A stretch of 17,527 nucleotides of DNA from JABDJZ01 sp047611125 (GTDB lineage Bacteria; Bacteroidota; Rhodothermia; Rhodothermales; UBA10348), in assembly GCA_047611125.1 (NCBI GenBank), contig JBLFXH010000040.1:1-17527 (forward strand), in the 5' to 3' direction. Of this stretch, positions 6,923-15,900 are shown piece by piece. How positions within the stretch are numbered: position 1 is the first letter of the stretch; every line of letters starts with the position of its first letter. The translations under genes were made by a program, and so were the position numbers. The notes under the pieces were generated by a model that saw nothing but the letters and a program-made list of their open reading frames with translations, was not told the origin of the DNA and did no database searches.

Positions 6923-9763
6923 ATGCGAAGACGCGATTTCTTAAAGAGCTCCCTAGTCGCCGGTGCGGGCGTGGCAGGAGTCGGTTGTGCCACTGCGGGT
7001 TCGCTTGGCGGTCCACCAGTGGATAGCAGCCGATCCTTGATAACGCCTCATGACCTGCGTTGCGAGTCCAGGAGCAATCCGCTGGGAATTGACGCAGACC
7101 GCCCTCGCCTTAGTTGGAAGCTTCAGGCCCCGGCCCGAGCCCGAAATCAGATTCAGACGGCCTACAGGATCAGCGTGTCCAGTTCAAAAGAACTTGCCAT
7201 GGCCGGTAAGGCCGATGTATGGGTTAGCAACAGGATCCTGTCCGACCAGCAGCTCCATGCTGCCTACGACGGGCCGCCTCTTGAGAGTGAGCGCCGCTAC
7301 TTCTGGCAGGTACAGGTTTGGGATGCCGACGGCCTGCTCTCACGATCCAGCGGGGTCAGTTGGTGGGAAATGGCCCTGCTCTCGCCAGCCGACTGGACGG
7401 GAGTTTGGATTTCGGACGGGCATGCGCTGCCGACTACCGAAGACCAGCACTACGAAGACGATCCCGCCCCGCTCTTTCGAAAGAGCTTCCACGTTGACCG
7501 CCCAGTCCAACGGGCAAGGCTCTACGCGGTCGGACTGGGCTACGGCGAGTTCCGCCTGAACGGCGGAGAAGTCTCGGACCATGTCCTGGATCCGCCTTGG
7601 ACGGCCTTTGCCTCCCGAGCGCACTATGCTTGTCATGACGTAACGGCCAGACTGGTGACTGGAGAGAACGTCCTCGGAGCGATGCTGGGGAACGGATGGT
7701 TCAACCCCCTTCCGCTGCGCATGTGGGGGCGGATAAATATCCGCGACCACCTTCCGGTGGGCCGACCTCAGCTGATCGCTCAGCTGGTCATAGAGTATCA
7801 GGACGGAACCACGGAAACGGTCAAGAGCGATACAACCTGGAGAACTTCGGCTGGTCCAATCCTTCGCAACAGCGTCTATTTGGGCGAGAAGTATGATGCC
7901 CGCCTCGAGCAGTCCGGGTGGGACCAGTCCGGATTCGACGACACGGTTTGGGAAGCCGTCTCCACAGGGCAATCGGACGTTGGTGAACTGCGGGCATCGC
8001 CCATTGCGCCGGTTCGCGTAACCAAACGAGTGAGACCGGTCAGTGTCAACGAAGTCCAGCCAAACGTCCACATTTTTGACCTCGGCCAGAACTTCGCGGG
8101 TTGGGTCAGCCTTCGCGTGAGCGGCCCACGGGGCACCACCGTTGAGATGCGCATGGGCGAACGCATCTATGAGGATGGTACCCTCAACCCGATGACGGCG
8201 GTGGCCGGGCAAATCAAGGGCCTCAGAGAAGATGGCACGCCTCGGGGAGGACCCGGCTCGCCTGAGGTTGCTTGGCAGTCAAACACCTACACGCTCCGAG
8301 GCGGTGATCCGGAGAAATACACGCCCCGGTTTACCTACCACGGGTTTCGTTATGTGGAGGTCACAGGCTTTCCGGGCACGCCGACGCTCGACGCCATCGA
8401 GGGACTCCGGCTCAACACCGATCTGGAGACCAGCGGCCGGTTTTCCTGCTCCAACAGCCGGCTCAATCAGCTTCAGGAAGCCACGAAGTGGACGCTGCTC
8501 AGCAACGTCTTCAGCGTCCAGTCAGATTGTCCAGCGAGGGAAAAATTCCAGTACGGAGGCGACATTGTTGCCACGAGTGAGATGGCCATCTACAACTATG
8601 ACATGGCCACGTTCTACGCCAAGACCGTGGCCGACCATCGGGACGCCGCCCGCGATGGGTGGCTGACGGAGACTGCTCCCTTTGTTGGCATCTCGGCTGC
8701 GAGCTTTGCGCCTGATGCCGGACCGATCGGGTGGGGACTGGCGCATCCCCTGCTGGTAGACCAGTTGTACCGGTATTACGGAGACCGCAGACTCGTGGAA
8801 GAGCACTTTGCGACCGCTCGCAACTGGGTGGACCTACTGGAACGGAACGCGGAGGGCTACATCGTAGACCGCTGTATCGGGGATCACGAGAGCCTGGATC
8901 CGAAGCCGATCGAGTTGATCGCTACCGCACAATTCTATCAGTCCGCGCTTCTCGTGGCCGGGTTCGCGGAGATTCTGGGGCTTGCCCGGGAAACCGAGCA
9001 GTACCAGCACCTAGCCGCTAAGGTCAAAGCCGCCTTTGTCGAACGTTTCCTGAAACCGGGTACGGGGGAATTCGGAATCGCTACGCAGGCGGCCCAGGCC
9101 ACGGCCTTGTACATGGGCCTAGTCCCTGAGGCCGAACTCGAGGCTGCCACGAGGCACATGGTTTCCGAGGTTGAGGTAACGCATCGCGGCCACGTGGCCA
9201 CAGGTATCTTCGGCACCAAGTACCTGTTGGAGATGCTTTCAATTACCGGAAATGCCGGCGTAGCGTACGGCATGGTCGATACGCCTGACTACCCAGGCTG
9301 GGGATTCATGCTGGAGCGCGGGGCGACCACCATTTGGGAGACCTGGGCCGAGAGCGACAATGTGTATTCTCAGAACCACCCCATGTTTGGGTCGGTCAGC
9401 GAGTGGTTCTACAAGTCCCTCGGGGGCATCAGGCCGGAAGCTGACGCGGTCGGCTTTGATCGCTTCCGAATCGAGCCGGATACACCCGCAGGCCTGGATT
9501 GGGTCGACGTCAGCTACGAGTCGGTCCGCGGGACAATTCGAAGTCGATGGCGCCGGGAGGGGCCTTCCCTGCTACTCGACGTCGAGATCCCGGTCAATAC
9601 CACCGCGGTGGTCCGGCTCCCCACCAGGGATCCTTCAAACGTCCAAGATCATGGAAGGCCAATCGGCGAGATGGAGGGCCTTCGGGCGCCACCGGTTGCA
9701 GGACCGGATGGGGTCATCCTACAACTGGGTTCGGGCCAGTACGCTTTCTCCCTCGCCTCTTAG
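6923..9763 (+). CDS. Alpha-L-rhamnosidase, glycoside hydrolase family 78
   Basis: This 946-residue enzyme removes terminal alpha-L-rhamnose from polysaccharides or glycosides. The N-terminus is a twin-arginine signal, RRRDFLKSS, followed by a hydrophobic stretch and a possible lipid-anchored Cys22 (GVGC, Gly at -3). ATG 6923 is preferred over an in-frame TTG at 6917. Domain order is that of GH78: an Ig-like domain (about 45-155), the GEFRLNGG jelly roll (about 190-340), a domain starting near DLGQNFAGWVSL (about 385), a catalytic (alpha/alpha)6 barrel (about 510-835) and a C-terminal beta sandwich. By comparison with characterised GH78 enzymes the acidic cluster is Asp535, Glu540 and Asp547 in DCPAREKFQYGGD, with Glu806 in TIWETW as probable base. 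All are present, so the enzyme should be active. It is probably co-transcribed with the upstream hydrolase. Its stop overlaps that of the convergent DUF1501 gene. Confidence 0.95.
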   Translation: MRRRDFLKSSLVAGAGVAGVGCATAGSLGGPPVDSSRSLITPHDLRCESRSNPLGIDADRPRLSWKLQAPARARNQIQTAYRISVSSSKELAMAGKADVWVSNRILSDQQLHAAYDGPPLESERRYFWQVQVWDADGLLSRSSGVSWWEMALLSPADWTGVWISDGHALPTTEDQHYEDDPAPLFRKSFHVDRPVQRARLYAVGLGYGEFRLNGGEVSDHVLDPPWTAFASRAHYACHDVTARLVTGENVLGAMLGNGWFNPLPLRMWGRINIRDHLPVGRPQLIAQLVIEYQDGTTETVKSDTTWRTSAGPILRNSVYLGEKYDARLEQSGWDQSGFDDTVWEAVSTGQSDVGELRASPIAPVRVTKRVRPVSVNEVQPNVHIFDLGQNFAGWVSLRVSGPRGTTVEMRMGERIYEDGTLNPMTAVAGQIKGLREDGTPRGGPGSPEVAWQSNTYTLRGGDPEKYTPRFTYHGFRYVEVTGFPGTPTLDAIEGLRLNTDLETSGRFSCSNSRLNQLQEATKWTLLSNVFSVQSDCPAREKFQYGGDIVATSEMAIYNYDMATFYAKTVADHRDAARDGWLTETAPFVGISAASFAPDAGPIGWGLAHPLLVDQLYRYYGDRRLVEEHFATARNWVDLLERNAEGYIVDRCIGDHESLDPKPIELIATAQFYQSALLVAGFAEILGLARETEQYQHLAAKVKAAFVERFLKPGTGEFGIATQAAQATALYMGLVPEAELEAATRHMVSEVEVTHRGHVATGIFGTKYLLEMLSITGNAGVAYGMVDTPDYPGWGFMLERGATTIWETWAESDNVYSQNHPMFGSVSEWFYKSLGGIRPEADAVGFDRFRIEPDTPAGLDWVDVSYESVRGTIRSRWRREGPSLLLDVEIPVNTTAVVRLPTRDPSNVQDHGRPIGEMEGLRAPPVAGPDGVILQLGSGQYAFSLAS
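9760..9763. other. Overlapping convergent stop codons
   Basis: The four bases TTAG hold the plus-strand TAG of the rhamnosidase (9761-9763) and the minus-strand TAA of the DUF1501 gene (9760-9762). No intergenic terminator is possible, so each transcript must end inside the opposing gene or be limited by another mechanism. Confidence 0.95.
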
Positions 9764-11364
9764 CGGGTCACAACCAAACTTCTCGTCGAGACCCGGTCAC
9801 CACTCGACACCTTGAGCAGGTAGGCGCCACTGGCCAACCGGCCGGGCAGCGAGACGGGAATCGAATGCAATCCGGCCGTGAGTCGGCGATCCGCAAATTC
9901 GGCGACGGTGCGTCCGAGTAGATCAATCAACTCGATGCGGACGGACAGGGTGGTTGGCAACGCCAGCTCGAGCGTAGCCTTCGACTTCACCGGGTTGGGA
10001 TACAATGCGTTGATTTCGAACGCTCCAGGAAACTCGGAGGGCGGTGCTGCCGAAGCCGTGCCCGTACTGAAGAGCGACAGGTCCGCATAGGTCTGGCCCA
10101 GGAGACCGCGCGTAGCGTCCTCCGAAGCATCAAACCACTGCCGGAGAACGGAGGCGTAGACCGAGCGGAAGTCGGTGCTCGCACGGAGGTTGCCGTTGGG
10201 ATCCAGGCTGGCCAAGTCTGGTGCCGAGCCAATCAATCCGCCTACTGAACCGCCGCCAAAGACGAATAGCGGAGCTGCCGTCCCATGGTCGGTGCCGGCC
10301 GAGCTATTTTCGCGGATCCGTCGACCGAACTCGGAGAAGGTCATCGCCATCACTCGGTCATCAAGGCCGTCCTGGCCCAGATCCTGCATGAAGGACGCGG
10401 TAGCGTTTCCCAGCCACCTGAGCAGGGTGCTGTGTCCGCCCACCTGATTGGCGTGTGTGTCGAATCCGCCCAGGGTAACGTGATAGATGCGTGCACCCAG
10501 GCCTCCGCGAATCAGACGGGCCACCGTGGCCAGATTGAGCGACAGCGAATCGCCAGCATAGGATGCCAGGTTAGCACCGGCCTCGTGCGAGTCCTTGATG
10601 GCCTCGGCGTAGGTGAACGAGTCATTGGAGATGCGTCGAACGTAAGCCAGCTGCTCGCCGAATAGCGTGTCCGGGACGTCCGTCTCGTCGAAGACGCCTC
10701 CTCCTTCCGTCAGCCGGTTGAGTAACGACAGACTGGGAAAGTTGACCCCGAGGCTCCCCGAGGCAGACTGAAAGAGCAGCGGACTCGTAGACCCGATCTG
10801 CATGGCCACGGGCCGATCCGGCGGTGTCTGGGAAAAATCGGGGTACTCCGTGCCCAAATACCGTCCAAGCCACCCGGTGCCGGAGAGGTGGCCAGGAGAT
10901 CCGGCGGTCATCCATACGTCGGTGGAAAGGAAGTGGGATAGCTCGGGTTGGTCGTACCCGACAGTCTGTACAATGCCTAGCTGGCCGTCCTTGAACAGCG
11001 ACTCCCACTGTGCCAGGCTCGGATGAAGTCCGGTTTCCGCCGTCAGTTTCACGACCTGCGACGCACTAATTCCCAATCGGGGCCTGGCCTGATAGTACAG
11101 GTCGTTTGCGAACGGCACGACGGTGTTCAGCCCGTCGTTTCCTCCGGACAACTGAATCAGTACCAAGACCCGGTCCGGGTCGGCATTTGCCAAGGCTTGC
11201 AGCAGGAGCTGGCTGCTTGAGGCTCGTGCACCAACACCGTTCAGACCAACCGCAGCTCCGCCCACGCCGAGTGCCAGTCCTCGAATGAATTGACGACGCG
11301 ACCACGCCTCATGCGCGCGATCATGATCATCTCCGTCCGACAGTGTTGAACCAATTGTGCACAT
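9760..11364 (-). CDS. DUF1501 protein with Tat signal and T9SS sorting domain
   Basis: This 534-residue protein belongs to the DUF1501 family, which is distantly related to alkaline phosphatase/sulfatase-fold enzymes; its activity is not established. Residues 22-29, SRRQFIRG, followed by a Gly/Ala/Leu-rich stretch, are a twin-arginine signal. Family motifs are LSGGNDGLN (72-80), SHFLSTDVW (143-151), GGFDTHANQ (299-307), FSEFGRR (343-349) and GTDHG (357-361). Their Asp and His residues are plausible metal ligands. Residues about 452-534 are a T9SS type A sorting domain beginning NALYPNPV. Start ATG 11364 is separated by one base from the TGA of the DUF1800 gene, so translation is probably coupled. 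DUF1800-DUF1501 is a widely conserved gene pair. Confidence 0.93.
   Translation of the reverse strand: MCTIGSTLSDGDDHDRAHEAWSRRQFIRGLALGVGGAAVGLNGVGARASSSQLLLQALANADPDRVLVLIQLSGGNDGLNTVVPFANDLYYQARPRLGISASQVVKLTAETGLHPSLAQWESLFKDGQLGIVQTVGYDQPELSHFLSTDVWMTAGSPGHLSGTGWLGRYLGTEYPDFSQTPPDRPVAMQIGSTSPLLFQSASGSLGVNFPSLSLLNRLTEGGGVFDETDVPDTLFGEQLAYVRRISNDSFTYAEAIKDSHEAGANLASYAGDSLSLNLATVARLIRGGLGARIYHVTLGGFDTHANQVGGHSTLLRWLGNATASFMQDLGQDGLDDRVMAMTFSEFGRRIRENSSAGTDHGTAAPLFVFGGGSVGGLIGSAPDLASLDPNGNLRASTDFRSVYASVLRQWFDASEDATRGLLGQTYADLSLFSTGTASAAPPSEFPGAFEINALYPNPVKSKATLELALPTTLSVRIELIDLLGRTVAEFADRRLTAGLHSIPVSLPGRLASGAYLLKVSSGDRVSTRSLVVTR
9763..10011 (-). other. T9SS type A C-terminal sorting domain of the DUF1501 protein
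   Basis: Residues 452-534 show YPNPV, a TLELALP strand, VRIELIDLLGRTVAEFAD, a basic turn, LHSIPVSLPG, LASGAYLLKVSSG and a basic terminus LVVTR. This is the standard order of landmarks in T9SS type A sorting domains. It shares little residue identity with the sorting domain of the 1364-residue protein outside the YPNP and LGR landmarks. Confidence 0.9.
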
Positions 11365-11368
11365 ATCA
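11362..11368 (-). promoter_or_regulatory. Translational coupling site TGA-T-ATG
   Basis: Read on the minus strand, the DUF1800 stop TGA (11366-11368) is followed by one base and the DUF1501 start ATG (11362-11364). A ribosome ending the first gene can restart on the second, which fits production of the two proteins in fixed proportion. Confidence 0.8.
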
Positions 11369-12892
11369 GCTCAGCTGGAATTCGGGAAGTCGTGCCAACT
11401 CGCGTACATAGTTCACGATGCGAATCACGCCAAGGTTGGAGAGCGGATTCCACTCATACCAGGGCGTCCCAGACAGAAACAGCTTGACCAGATTGATCCG
11501 GTGGGCTGGCCCGGTAATCAGGTCATCAGGCAACGGAGATCTGGTGAGATCCCCAGCAAAGGGCTCGTCCAGGCTTGGGATGGACACGAATTCGAGGGGC
11601 ACAGAGAACAACATCTCGGCCAGCCGAAGAGGAAAGTCTACCGCAGGGTAAGATGCCCCCCCGCTCAAGGCCGCAACCAGGGCCTGCCACTCGGCAGGCG
11701 AAAGAACCAGACCCGCAATCCATTCGGATTCCGACCACCGTCGCGGAAGCAGATCGGTATTCAGCCATGCCCGGTGGCCCGGCCACCCCGCCACGTTTGG
11801 CGGCGATAGCAGCGTTTGCCCGAGCTGCTCGGTCTTATAGAGTGCAGTAGCTGTTTGCGCCTCAGTCAGTGTCCCACCCATCGAGAAAGGGAGCGCCATC
11901 AATTCGACAGGGCTCTTGATTCGCGCACCGAGGAATCGCTGGTCGAAGAAGTATTCAGACCCAAGGAGCTCGACCAGCAGTTCGCCCAGGTTGAAGTCCG
12001 AAGCAATGAATCGATCAGCCAGCGCGTGGACAGCCACCGGCTCCGGCTCAACATGAACCAGTTCGTGAATGAGTTTCCGAGAGATGAATCGGGCAATCTG
12101 GACGGGACGCTCCTGGAATAGAAGGTCCACGAACTCGTCGGCGCCGAAGTCGCCGGTCCTGCCGAATATGGTCTTTGGCGTCGCGTCGAACAGGGACCTC
12201 TGGTGGTAGGATGTCCACTGATCGCGGACATTCATCCGATACCCGGTGAGTGCCCGAGCTGCCTCCGCAATGTCAGCCTGCGTGTAGTTGGGGTCCCCGT
12301 TCTCATCCACGGGTCCCATCGTGAATAGCTCCATGAGCTCTCGCGCATAGTTCTCGTTGGGTGCCGTCCGGGTGCTGTACCGTCCGTCCAAGTAGTAGAG
12401 CATTGAGCCCTCCCGGCCCATCTGTTTGGCAAACTGAGGCAGGAAGCCAAAGGCTGAGCTTTGGAGGAGCCGCACATAGCGAAAGGCCAGCGGCGCATAC
12501 CGGTACTTCTGGAAATCGGTCACAAAATGATTGTGCCAGAAGAGCGCCATCCGATTCCGCAGGCCGCCGCCCAGCAATTCACCCAACCACGCGCTCCGCA
12601 CCTCATCGATGTAGTAGGCGTTGGTCTGGAGAAAGGCCTGTACCTCCTCGTTGGGGACACCGCTCGGTGGGTAGAGAGTCCCCATCCAGGATGGCTCAAT
12701 CAAGAACCAGGAATCCTGCCGTAACGCCATCCACTCGCGTACTACATCCGCGGCAACGCGGCCGGTCGCGGCCTCCACCCCGGCGGGGTCTGCGGAGAAC
12801 GTAGCGCGAGCCAACAAGTGGCGGGCCTGCGCCGCATCAAGTGGTTCGGTGTGCGGAGTTAGCATGGCGATGGGCTGTCTATCTGTACCCAT
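11366..12892 (-). CDS. DUF1800 family protein
   Basis: This protein of about 508 residues is a DUF1800 member of unknown biochemical function, encoded as usual next to a DUF1501 partner. Family landmarks in order are HLLARATF near the N-terminus, MALFWHNHF, NENYARELMELFTMG, DIAEAARALTGYRM, LIHELVH and LLSPPNVAGWPGHRAWLN. The open frame extends to a GTG at 12904; ATG 12892 and ATG 12865 are both possible starts, and 12865 places the conserved region close to the N-terminus. No Shine-Dalgarno sequence settles the choice. None of these starts gives a hydrophobic signal peptide, although the partner is Tat-exported and T9SS-tagged. The gap to the upstream glycosidase gene is about 50 nt on the same strand. 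Confidence 0.9.
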   Translation of the reverse strand: MGTDRQPIAMLTPHTEPLDAAQARHLLARATFSADPAGVEAATGRVAADVVREWMALRQDSWFLIEPSWMGTLYPPSGVPNEEVQAFLQTNAYYIDEVRSAWLGELLGGGLRNRMALFWHNHFVTDFQKYRYAPLAFRYVRLLQSSAFGFLPQFAKQMGREGSMLYYLDGRYSTRTAPNENYARELMELFTMGPVDENGDPNYTQADIAEAARALTGYRMNVRDQWTSYHQRSLFDATPKTIFGRTGDFGADEFVDLLFQERPVQIARFISRKLIHELVHVEPEPVAVHALADRFIASDFNLGELLVELLGSEYFFDQRFLGARIKSPVELMALPFSMGGTLTEAQTATALYKTEQLGQTLLSPPNVAGWPGHRAWLNTDLLPRRWSESEWIAGLVLSPAEWQALVAALSGGASYPAVDFPLRLAEMLFSVPLEFVSIPSLDEPFAGDLTRSPLPDDLITGPAHRINLVKLFLSGTPWYEWNPLSNLGVIRIVNYVRELARLPEFQLS

Positions 12893-12941
12893 ATGCCGGG
12901 GCACTGATCCTTCTACGCAGCGATCTTTTGCCCGCTCCGGT

Positions 12942-15900
12942 CTAGCGCTCAGTCACCAGGACATATAGCCCCTGACCTGCGGGTACTCGCACAGCGGCCG
13001 GGTCAAGGTCTTCCCCAGTTTGCAGCCCATCCACTGCCGGCGCGGAGAACGCCAGTTGGCCTGACAGTCCGAGGGCCCGCAGGTCCAGGTCCAGCGAGAT
13101 CACCTCTTCTTGGTCGGACCACGAAGCCAGCGCGATCAAAACCTGGCCCGGCCGCACATACGCGGTCCCAAGGATGCCAGACCGGTCAACTGAAACCGGA
13201 TCCAGCCAGTACCCCACCATCCGGCTTTCGTCGATCCCGAAGTCGTTCATCATCTTCCAGACAGGCCTCGGATCCACGTCACCGTACATTCGCGTGGTCA
13301 TCCCGTAGAGCAGGCCGCGATAGGCATGTCCGCCGTCCTGGAGCATCTCCCCCATCAAGCCAAAGGGAATGCCCGACACCTCGGTCATCCAGTAATCTGG
13401 GTCCGCCCCGTAGTCGAAGTACTCGCCGAACCAGAGTCGGGAGATGAACGGGAAGTGCTCCATGTAGAGCATCGCGCTGTTGATGAAGCCGTCTGCCGGA
13501 TTGAATTGATTGGCCGAGTGGAGGTCGATCACCACTTCGTCCCGGTGTTCGTCCAACACGGAGACCAGCCGCTTGACGGTCTCGCGGCTGAAGGCGATGT
13601 CGTCCAGATAGAGGCCATCGATTTCCTGCTTCTGGGCTAGCCAGGAGAGTCCCTCGATGTAGTAGTTGGTCCAGCGCGAGGTGCCCTTGTTAAGCATCGC
13701 CGCATCGTCCACCCGCCAGGCGTGCCAGGCCGAGTGATAGCCCTCGCGCAGGTGCTCTTGCATCCACGAATGCCCGCCGCCCTCGCCGTCATTTATGATC
13801 TCATCGCCCAGGCTCTTGAGCGCGAAGAGCTCGTGCGCCCGGTAGGTCACCTCCCGAATGGTGTTGTAGAGCTTGACCTTGATCCCCTTCTGGTGAGCCT
13901 CGGTGATGTAGGCCGTCTGTTGGTCGAGGGCGAAGAATGGGTAGTTGATATAGGGGTTGATCTCGTTGGCGTGGTGGATGTTGACCACCGTGCCGCCCCA
14001 GGCCTTGACCGAATCGACCGGTACGTACTTGTGAACGAAGCGCGTCCGGAAGTGGGTATCAGTCTCAATAGGCTTGAAGGGCGTGATCAGGAATCGAATG
14101 TTGAAATGCAGCTCCTCTCCGGCGGCCAGGGTACGCGGGCCGGAGTAGTTGCGGACCTCCACGCCGCCCTGCTGCTTCTCCAATGTGATTCCACCCTTGC
14201 CGTCATTGAACCACGACGGCGGCATGTTCAGGGGCTGGTTCTGGTAGAAGTTGGTGTTCAGCGGACGGGCATAGTTCTCGTCTCGCAGGACGTACTGAAG
14301 CCCTTTGTGGACGCCGCCGAGCCACAGGCCTTCCTGGTGGTTTTCTACCTTCCACGTCCAGTCCAGTTGGCTGGGAGTGCGCCCGCCCTTTCGGCCCAGA
14401 CCGAGCATCCAGGTGGCAGCATCGGGTGCATAGAAAATGGGCAGGGCGATGTCGTCCACGTTCGTGTCCAACGTGGCCTTGAGAGTGACGCGGTAGTCCA
14501 GCATTCCGTCGTATTCGAGGGCGCCTTCAACGCTCATCTCGAAGCCCGGAGCCGAACTCACCGCCGTCCAGGACGCTCTTCCGCGACTCTGCCGTTCGAC
14601 TTCAAATCCTGCACCGCTCCACTCTAGAGAGGTGCCGGCGACCGTGACCTCCAGACCCAGAGGGGACGTGAGAACGTTGTCGCGGTCTTCAGTCAGGCCT
14701 TTGAGCTCAGGAGAGAAGTAACTCCAGATCTGGTCCGGGAATCCGGTCGATCCCAGATCCACTTCTCGACCCAGAATCGAGAGCGTCTTGCTCTCGATCT
14801 CAACTGGCGTGAAGGGGTCAATGATGAAGTCAGGGTCGGTCCCGGCAGTTGAGTTAAGCCAGGCGAGTCGGCTCTGAAATTCCGGCTGATCGAACCCGCT
14901 GTTCTCGATGCTCGCCGGAGCGATGTCGATGGCGATGGCAATTTGCTTGGGGTCCAGCCCTCGTGGGGCCACGGCAACTGAACCGCTGATTTCGCCGGGT
15001 GTCGCATCCTCAGGAATCTGGACGCCGAACCAGAGCGCCTGGACTCTGCCCTCTGGGACCGACACGGACTTGACGAACGCTAGTCCGTTTTCATCGACGC
15101 CCTGGCAGTTGAAGCATGTCGGTGTCAGGCCGGAGGGGAAACCCTCGTACGAAATTGCGAGGTCCTCGAGGCCTACACCGGCGGCGAAGACGCCGACCTG
15201 AAACGCGAAATACTCACCCCTCAGCGCCGACGCCTGAAGGATGTCCCCCGGGCCGGCCGTGGCCCAGTGATGGGGGATGGACCGGGTGAGGCGGATTGGA
15301 CGTTCTCTGTGCTCCGGGAAGAGAGCCCAATCCTCGCCCCGCATGGCCGCGTCCGTTTCCTCTAGGCTTGCGACGACCTCCATAGGAAAGAAGCTGTGGA
15401 ACGCATCAACCGACTCGATGCGCGTGGCCTGACGTCGGGATAGAAAGTCCACCCGGATGGGGAGGCGAGCTGCCCAGACTGGGTCCGGTTGGGTGACCAC
15501 GCGCGGATAGGACACCTTCGGATAGTAGCCGCCCGTCGATTCCCAGGGCATGTAGTAGATGTGGTAGGTGGCATGCCCCTGGACCGGCTGAAAGACGACT
15601 TCACCCCGGTGCGCGTTCACCTGCAGGACGGCCGCGTTTGTCACGGCTTCGCCGGTCTCTGCATCCACAACTACGATGGCCTTCTGCTCGGGATGTGCGT
15701 CGGCCCGGCGCCAGGTGATCTCCGCGATCACAGGGTTGCCGGCGAAATCGGCGTCGTTCAATTCTACCACGGCGCGGTGGTTGCCCCACGAGAGCCCCTC
15801 TGAGCCGGCAGCCAGATGTGGCTCCCAGTTTCCGATGCTCCATTCTACCCCGTCCACGCTCTTGGGTATGGGCGGCGCTTGGACTGGCTCCTGAGTGGTC

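Noticed and set aside
7340..8212. Minus-strand open frame of 290 codons inside the rhamnosidase gene
   Set aside because: It is a GC-driven shadow of a well-recognised GH78 enzyme and shows no motif of its own.
13722..14627. Plus-strand open frame of 301 codons opposite the GH123-like gene
   Set aside because: Its Val/Leu/Asp/Arg-biased composition mirrors the antisense of the real gene; no signal, domain or start context supports it.
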